Positions 1-9,000 of a stretch of 64,000 bases of DNA are shown here, one piece after another. Numbering within the stretch: the first letter of the stretch is position 1; each line of letters opens with the position of its first letter. The position numbers and the translations under genes are program-made. Source of the DNA: Limosilactobacillus reuteri (GTDB lineage Bacteria; Bacillota; Bacilli; Lactobacillales; Lactobacillaceae); NCBI RefSeq assembly GCF_020784725.1, contig NZ_JAJGTZ010000040.1, forward strand, positions 1 through 64,000. The letters are read 5' to 3'. Below the pieces are notes generated by a model, which was not told the DNA's origin, did no database searches, and saw only the letters and a list, made by a program, of their open reading frames with translations.

Positions 1-3000
1 TAACAACTGGGGTCTTAACGCCATCATAACTTCCCTTGTTGCTTACCCATTCTGTGGAGCTGATAATCTTGCCAGTCACATTGTCAACCGTAATAGAACG
101 AGTCCATTGCGCGTTTTGAACGTTGTCTGCTGGATTATCGTTTCCCGCACCAACATAGTGGACAGTAAACTTAACATCCTTAAGGTAGTCAACATCTTCG
201 TTAGTTACCTTTGGTCCGTCTGGGTAGTTAGGGTTAATTGGTTCACCCGGTGTACCTGGTTTATCCGGTTTGAAGGTTGTGGTTCCGTGCTTCAGGACAA
301 CGGTGTAAGTTTGAGTAGTATTGTCATCATTGTCAAATACTGCGCCTGCTGGGAACCCATCACTTACGAGGACATAACCTTGGTCTTCAAGCTGCTTGAT
401 TTGGTCAGCGGTACTGTAGTTAATTACACTACCGGGCTTACCAGTCAAGTTACCAGAAGTTGCGATCTGAGCATTGTTGTTATCTTGGTCAACATAATTA
501 ACAACAGCTGTTTGATCGTTAACGATTGGGGTGTATGGCACTGGTGTATCCTTACCAGGATCCGTTGGTGTTACCGTTGGAACACTTGGAGTGTAGCCAG
601 GAATTGTTGGTACTGGCTCGTCCGGCGTTACCTTTGATGGATCAGTTGGATCGGTTGGGTATTGTGGGGTTGGGACATTTGGAATTGGCTTACCACTTGG
701 GTCAACCGGAACAATCTTACCATTCTTAGCGTAGCTAACTGTAACAGTGTAGTCAGCAGTTTCATAGTTAACAGTTGTACCATCAACGTTAACATTATCA
801 TTACTATCACGGCTAACCCGTACAACATGGTAACCCTCAACCACTGGTGTCTTTTCGCCAGTTAAGTTTCCATTACCAGTCCAAGTAATCGGTGTAATCC
901 ATTGACCAGTTACCTTGTCAAGAACTCCCTCACCTGTAAAGTGAGCAGTTTGTTCTACCGGTTCGCTAACCTTGTTACCATTTTCATCCACGTATTGGAT
1001 TGTCCGTGTAACATCCTTAGTTACTTGGTCAGAACCATCTGGATACTTAGGTCCATCTGGATCATTAGGATTGATTGGTTCACCTGGCTTACCTGGGTTA
1101 GTTGGTGTTACTGGTTGTTGACCATGTTTCAAGACAACCGTGTAAGTTTGCGTTGTATTATCATCATCGTCAAATGTTGCACCTGCTGGGAACCCATCAC
1201 TTACGAGAACGTATCCTTGATTTTCAAGTTGCTTGATTTGATCAGCCGTACTGTAGTTAATTACACTACCTGGCTTACCAGTCAAGTTACCGGAAGTTGC
1301 GATCTGAGCATTGTTGTTATCTTGGTCAACATAATTAACAACAGCTGTTTGATCATTAACGATTGGGTTGTATGGCACTGGTGTATCCTTACCAGGATCC
1401 GTTGGTGTTACCGTTGGAACACTTGGAGTGTAACCAGGAATTGTTGGTACTGGTTCGTCCGGCGTTACCTTTGATGGATCAGTTGGATCGGTTGGGTATT
1501 GTGGAGTTGGGACATTTGGAATTGGCTTACCACTTGGGTCAACCGGAATAATCTTACCGTTCTTAGCATATTTAACTGTTACTGTGTAACTGTCATTTTC
1601 ATGAGTAAGGGTTACACCAGCAACGTTGTTACCATTGCCATCACGGTCCACATTTACTACGTGGTAACCTTCAACCACTGGCGTCTTAACGCCCACAACA
1701 GATTGACTACCACTCCAAGTTAATGGGGTGATCCATTGACCAGTCACCTTATCAAGAACACCTTGAGCGGTGAAGTTAACAGTTTGCTCTACTGATTCAC
1801 TGACCTTATTACCATTTTCATCCACATATTGAACTGTCCGTGTAACATCCTTAGTTACTTGGTCAGAACCATCTGGGTACTTAGGTCCATCCGGATCGTT
1901 AGGGTTGATTGGTTCACCTGGCTTACCTGGGTTAGTTGGTGTTACTGGTTGGGTACCGTGACGGAAAGTAACAGTGAAGACTTGATCATGATCCTTATTA
2001 TTATCAAAGGCAGCGTCCGTTGGGAAACCGTCGTTAACAAGAACATAGCCCTTATCTTCAAGATTCTTAATTTCGTCAGCCGTACTGTAGTTAATCTTGT
2101 CGCCTGGTTGACCACTTAAGTTACCAGAGTTAGCAAGTTCTTCATTGTTAGTTAAGTCAATGTAACGAACTTGAGCATTTTGTGTATTGTCTACTGGATG
2201 GTAAACAACTGGTGTGTCTTCAGTAGGTACACTCGGCGTTACTGTTGGTACTTCTGGGGTGTAGCCAGGAATTGTTGGTACTGGTTCGTCCGGCGTTACC
2301 TTCGTTGGATCGGTTGGATCGTTAGGGTAACCTGGGGTTGGGGCGTTTGGAATTGGGTTGCCTGTTGGATCAACTGGGATGATCTTACCAACCTTCTTGT
2401 AAACAACTTCTGTTACAACATTTGGATTCTCAGCAGTTGCTGTCAATCCACCGGCAGTTGTAACTTCAGCAACGTACCCATCGATTACTGGAACGTTAAT
2501 TGTGCCGAACTTGTGGCTAGTTTCATTCCATACACCTTCAGTAATTATCTTACCAGTTACAGAATCAACTACATCTGGTGTTCGAGTGAATTCACTGGTT
2601 TGAACATTGTTTTCACGAAGCGTAGTACCATTTTCATCAACAAACTTAATTGTCTGTGAAGCTGGAATGTTTTGACCATGTTCAGTAGTTGTACCGTTTG
2701 GCGCATAGTTTACATAAACGTCATAGCTTGAGTCATTGTGAGTAAGTGATACGCCCTTAACGTTAGTACCATCTGCGTCACGACTTACGTAAGTTACGTG
2801 CATGCCAGTAATAGCTGGTGACTCAACGGCCTTAACATCTTGAGCTGGTGTCCACGTTAATTGACCTGGGCCAGTAATCTTACCATTTTCAACCGTTACT
2901 AACTTGCCAGTTACCTTATCAACAGTTCCATTAGCAGTGAAGTTAACAGTTTCAGAAACTGGATCAGCTACTTGGTTACCGTTTTGCGTATTAACAAAGT

Positions 3001-6000
3001 GAATGGTCCGCGTAACTTCTTTTTGTAAATCAGTCTTGTCGTAACCAGCACCTGGATGTTCTGGGTTAACTGGTTCAGTACCATGTGTTAAGTGAACAGT
3101 AAAGCTATGGGTACCAGTAGTGGAGAATGTATATCCATCAGCTGGGAAGTCATCGCTTACTAACTTGTAGCCTTGACTTTCGTAATTGGCAATTGAACCC
3201 TTAGTTGAGTAATCACTAGGCTTGCCGTCAAGCCCAGTTAATGTATCAGTCTTAAGAGTTGAACCAGTTACATCATCAATGTAAGTTACAGTAGCTTGAA
3301 CATTTTGACGATAAGTTACTGGTGTATCAGTAGTTGGCTTGTCTGGAGTTACTGTAGGCGTATCTGGAGTGTAACCAGGAATACTTGGTACTGGTTCATC
3401 TGGCGTTACCTTCGTTGGATCTGTTGGATCATTAGGGTAACTTGGCGTTGGTGTATCTGGAATTGGCTTACCAGTTGGGTCAACTGGAATAATCTTACCA
3501 ACCTTCTTGTAGACAACCTTATCAGTAACGTTAGGGTTATCAATTGTAGCAGTCTTACCACCGGCAGTTGTAACTTCAGCAACGTAACCAGGGATTACCG
3601 GAACATTAACTGTACCGTAAGTATGACTAGTAGCGTTCCATGAACCTTCAGTAACATTACCTTCTGGATCAGTTACATCTGGAGTCCGGCTAAAGGTGAA
3701 GTCACTAACAGCTGGAGCGTGAAGTTCATTGCCGTCTTCATCAACGAATGTAACAGTTTGTGTTGACGGAACAGTCTTAGCGCCATCTTGGTGAGTACCA
3801 TTTGGAGCGTAGTAAACATTTACAACAATGTTACCGCTCTGGTTGTTAATCGTTGTCTTAGCAACGTTATCGCCGGCCTTTTGATCAGCAGGTGTTACGT
3901 TAGCTACATGCATCCCTTTGACCGTTGGTGATACAACAGCATCAAAGTCATGTTTAGCAGCGTTCCAAGTCAATTGACCGTCACCAGTGATCTTACCATT
4001 TTCAACAGTAACCAACTTGTGAGTGACATTGTCAACCGTCCCATTAGCGATAAAGTCAAATGATTGACTTACTTGGTTTGCAACAATATTTCCTTGACCA
4101 TCAAGGTAGTTGATCGTCCGAGTAACAGTCTTCTTCAAGTCAGTTGCACTGTAACCCGCACCTGGATGATCAGGATCTACTGGAGAAGTACTGTGGGTCA
4201 AGTGGACATTGAAGACATGTTCACCAGTAGCAAATGTGTAACCATCAGCTGGGAAACCATCGCTTACTAACTTGTAACCTTGGCTTTCGTAGTTGGCGAT
4301 TGAACCCTTAGTTGAGTAATCACTCTTGTTACCTTCAACACCTTGTAATGTATCAGTCTTAAGCGTTTGACCTGTAACATCATCAATGTAGTTTACTGTA
4401 GCTTGAACATCTTGATGGTAAACAACTGGTGTATCCTCACCTGGCTTATCAGGAGTTACTGTTGGAATTTCTGGAGTGTAGCCAGGAATTGTTGGTACCG
4501 GTTCATTTGGTGTTACCTTCGTTGGATCAGTTGGATCGGTTGGGTATTGTGGTTGTGGTACGTCTGGAATTGGCTTGCCAGTTGGGTCAACTGGAATGAT
4601 CTTTCCGTTCTTAGCGTACTTAACTGTTACTGTGTAGCTGTTGTCACTATGAGTAAGAGTTACACCAGCAACATCATTACCAGCGGCATCACGATCAACA
4701 TTTACTAAGTGGTAACCAGCAATTACAGGTGACTTAACGCTAGCAACCGCTTGACTACCGCTCCAAGTTAATGGGGTAATCCATTGACCAGTTACCTTAT
4801 CAAGAACACCTTGAGCAGTGAAGTGAACTGGTTGTTCTACTGAACTGCTTACTGTATCACCGTTTTCGTCAACGTATTGGATTGTCCGCGTAACATCCTT
4901 AGTTACTTGGTCAGAACCATCTGGGTACTTTGGTCCATCTGGATCGTTAGGGTTGATCGGTTCGCCTGGCTTACCTGGGTTGGTTGGCGTTACTGGTTGT
5001 TGACCATGTTTCATAACAATTACGAAGTGTTGGTCCGTGTTAGCGTCATCATCGAACTTAGTGCCACTAGTGAAGTTTGAACTTACAAATTCGTAACCGC
5101 GAGCTTCAAGGGCAGCCTGAGCAGCTTCAGTACCAGTGAAGACAATGTTTTCATCTTTGATACCATCGGCATTGAACTTAGTAGTAACACCGTCAACAAT
5201 AATTTGTTGATTGTTGTTATCTTGATCAACAATTGTCAAGTCAGCCTTTTGTACTTGGTTGTAAATAACTGGTGTATCTTCAGTTGGTTTATCTGGAGTT
5301 ACTGTCGGAACCGTTGGACGGTAGCCTGGTACGTCTGGAACTGGCTCATTTGGCTTTACATCTGTTGGGTTGGTTGGATCGTTTGGATAGTTTGGCGTTG
5401 GTGCATCTGGAATTGGTGTCTTGCCATCTGGACCAACTGGAATAATCTTACCAACCTTCTTGTAGACAACAGTGAATACCTTGTTACGATCTGCGTCACT
5501 ACCAGTATTTGCAGCGTTAAAGCCACCAGCAACGTACTGACCGCCTTCGTTAGTGTAACCAGATACTGCTACATAACCATCAATTCTTGGAACATCTTCA
5601 GCAGTAAAGCTGTGGTTAGTTTCATTCCATGAACCCTGCTTAGTGATTTGACCAGTTACACTGTCCTTAGTATCACCTGAGTAAATGAATTCAGCAGTTT
5701 GCTTCTTTTCAGGACGAAGAGCATTACCGTCTTCATCAACATATTTAACTGTTTGTGATGCTGGAAGATTTTGCTTGTTAACAACTTCTTCCCCATTCTT
5801 AACATATTTAACAGTTACAGTAACTTCTGGCTTATCTTGAGTAACAGTTAAGTCACTCGATGGAACGACACTGATTTCAGTATGGTAACCATTGATAGTA
5901 GGAACGGTTACAGCATTGTATGCATGTGAAGTTGCATTCCAAGTACCATCGCTAAGCTTATCACCAGTTTCGGCATCGTAAGTATCACCAGTATATTCGA

Positions 6001-9000
6001 AAGTAAAGCCGTCTTGAACGTTATCAGCTGGTGTTTGATCCCCAGCACCTTCATAGTGAACAGTTGCCTTGGTATGGATAGTTTGTTGGTTTTCAATCTT
6101 AGTACCGTTCTTAGCGTAAGTTACGGTAACAGTGATATCACTAGAATCCTTAGTTAAGCCAGTAATTGCCGCAACATTATTACCATCTTTATGAGCAGAA
6201 ACATTAGTTACGTGGTAGCCCTTTTCAGCTGGTGAAGTTACACTATCAAAGCTGGTTTTGTCACTAGTCCAAGTGATTTGTGGAGCAGCAGTATCATCAG
6301 TATCAATTACCCACTTGCCATCTTCTTGCTTGGCATTTACTAATTGTCCAGTAACTTTGTCAACATAAGCAGTACCAGTAAATGTAGCAGTTTGCTTAGC
6401 ATTTGCTGGGATCGTACCAGTAAATGTAGTACCGTCAGCATTTACGTAGTTTACAGTCAAGTTAACTTTCTTAGTTAATCGATCTGGGCGAGCTTCTGCT
6501 GGAGTGTTCTTTGGAACATCTGGAGTTGGCGTATCTGGAGTAACTGGTTGTACACCATGCTTCATGTGAACAGTTACAGTGATACTATCGTTTGCTGGAA
6601 TTTCAGCTGGAATAGTACCATCAGTTGATACATATACATAACCTTGCTTTTCAAGATCAGCAATCGTGGAAGTTGTTGTGTACTCAACCTTAGTACCGGC
6701 GTCTAAGTCACCTGAATTGTAGCCAACGCCTGGAATAGTGGTGTTAGTAGTGTCATCGTGGTAGATAACTTGTACTGCACCTTGGTCCTTAACGTAAGGA
6801 ACCTTTACATCTTCACCTGGGTTACCTGGAACTGGGTCAACTGGATCGCCTGGCTTACCAGTTTCTGGGTGGTAGCCTGGAACAGTTGGTTTTGTACCTG
6901 GAGTAGTCTTAGTTGGGTCAGTTGGGTCGTTAGGGAATGGTGTAGATGGTACACCTGGAATTGGGTTTCCGTTTGGATCAACTGGAACAACATTACCAAC
7001 AGGCTTGTAAGTTACCGTCTTTTCAATGTCGTCTTGGGTTACGGCAGTTGCTGGTACGTTTGCTTGGTCTGCGTAGTAACCTTCTACAACTGGCGTATTT
7101 ACTTGGTCATAAGTAGTTTTTTGACCATCCGGAATTGTCCAGTCAGTAGTGTATTGACCATTTGGAATAATTTCGTTAGTTACAGCATCAACAGTAACTG
7201 TCCGCGTCCACTTAGAGTTTTGAACACTATCAGCTGGAGTCTTGTCGCCCGCACCAACATAGTGAACTGTTTCCTTAACATTCTTAGTCAACTCATTTGG
7301 ATCTACACCATGCTTATTTGGTGTATCTGGGCCAACTGGAATTTCGTTGTGGTCGTAGTAAACATTAACAGTCGTATTAGTAGTGTTTTGATCTACAGTT
7401 TGTGCGGCAACTTCTGCTGCTGAAGATCCATTTTCAAAGCGTGGAGCCTTGTAGCCATTAGCAGTTAAGTCTGGTGAGGTTACACTTGCCCAGTTACCAT
7501 CAACAACATAATCATTGTTAATAGTATATGACTTGCCATCTGCACTTACTGTACCGTAACCAATTACCTTACCATTATTGTCAACAATCTCAGTCCGGTG
7601 CATATTAACCGTTTGTGATACTGGGTTGTTTTGGATCAGGCCAGATGGAATCTTTTCACCCGTCTTACCATCTAAGTAATTAATGGTCCGCGTTACTTCT
7701 TTAGTTTCAGTCTTACCTGCATGGTATGTTGCTTGCTTGTTGTAAATAACATCAACAGTTAAGTTTTGTGGATCTTGATTATTTACTAAGTAGCTTGATA
7801 CCGCACCGTTTCCAGCATTGTAGTTACCTGGGTTTACAGAAGTGAAGTTGTAGTCTGAGCCGTTATAAGTAATAGTCGGACGAGCAGCAGTTGCTTCAAA
7901 TGTGTAAGAACTACCATTTTGAGCAGCTCCACCGTCTACTGAGTAAGTCCAAGTTAATTGACCATTTTGGTCCTTGATTGAACGATCAGGATTTAGGTTG
8001 ACTAAGTTACCAGTTACAGTATCAATAGTACCGGAACCAGTGAAAATAACAGTTGAAGTTTCTGAATCAGCAATCTTGTTCCCATTGTTGTCAACATAGT
8101 TAATAGTACGAGTGGCTTGCTTTTGTAAGTCGCTCTTAGTGTACTTGTCAGTTGGATTATCTGGATCTACAGGCTTGGTACCGTGCTTCATGTTGATGAC
8201 AATATTTTGAGTTCCTTCAGTAATTTCGGTTGGAATTGTTGGAACAATACCATCTACAACATAACCTTTGTCTTCAAGAGCCTTAATATCGTTTTGTGGG
8301 TTGTAAGTGTAGCTAGTACCTACATCTTCTTGACCACTTTGATTACCGTAACCTGGAATATCCACATTATTAGTAGTGTCATGGAATGTAACGTTAATAG
8401 CACCCTGCTTAGCGACATCCTTATCGTAAGTTACAGTGATGGTAATGTCTTGACTATCTTTAGTTAAGCCATCAATTTGTGCTACGTTGTTTCCATCGGC
8501 ATGACTTGAAACATTAGCTACGTGGTAACCAGTTTCTGATGGAGAAATTACGCCTTCAAAACTTGTCTTACCATCTTTAGCAGTCCACGTGATTTGTGGA
8601 GTTGCAGTATTATTTGTATCAACAATCCACTTACCGTCTTGTTGAGTTGCATTTACCAATTGACCAGTAACTTTATCAACATAGGCGTTACCAGTAAATG
8701 TAACAGTTTGTTTTGCATTTGATGGAATAGTTCCAGTAAATTGAGTTCCATCTGAATTTACGTAGTTAACAGTTAAGTTAACATCCTTAGTTAAGTTAGC
8801 TGGGTCAACAACAGTCTTACCATCTGGAGTCTTTGGAACATCTGGTGTATCTGGCGTTACTGGCTGTACACCATGTTTCATATGAACAGTAACAGTTACG
8901 TCCTTATTACCTTCAATTTCAGCTGGGATTGTACCATCAGTACTTACATATACATAGCCTTGTTTTTCAAGACCTTGAATAGTAGTTGAAGTCTTGTAAT

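Noticed and set aside
107-1474. Long plus-strand open frames opposite the giant adhesin
   Set aside because: They mirror the repeats of the minus-strand gene, recur with the same period, are Trp/Ile/Val-rich with no domain, and lack ribosome sites.
1-5400. The regular spacing in the left 5 kb as a CRISPR array
   Set aside because: Units are 830-1,110 bp and coding in one frame; there are no short repeats with unique spacers and no cas genes.
6758-7423. A 221-codon plus-strand frame antisense to the adhesin
   Set aside because: Same reason: composition reflects the complement of Pro/Thr/Gly-rich linkers; the minus frame is continuous here.
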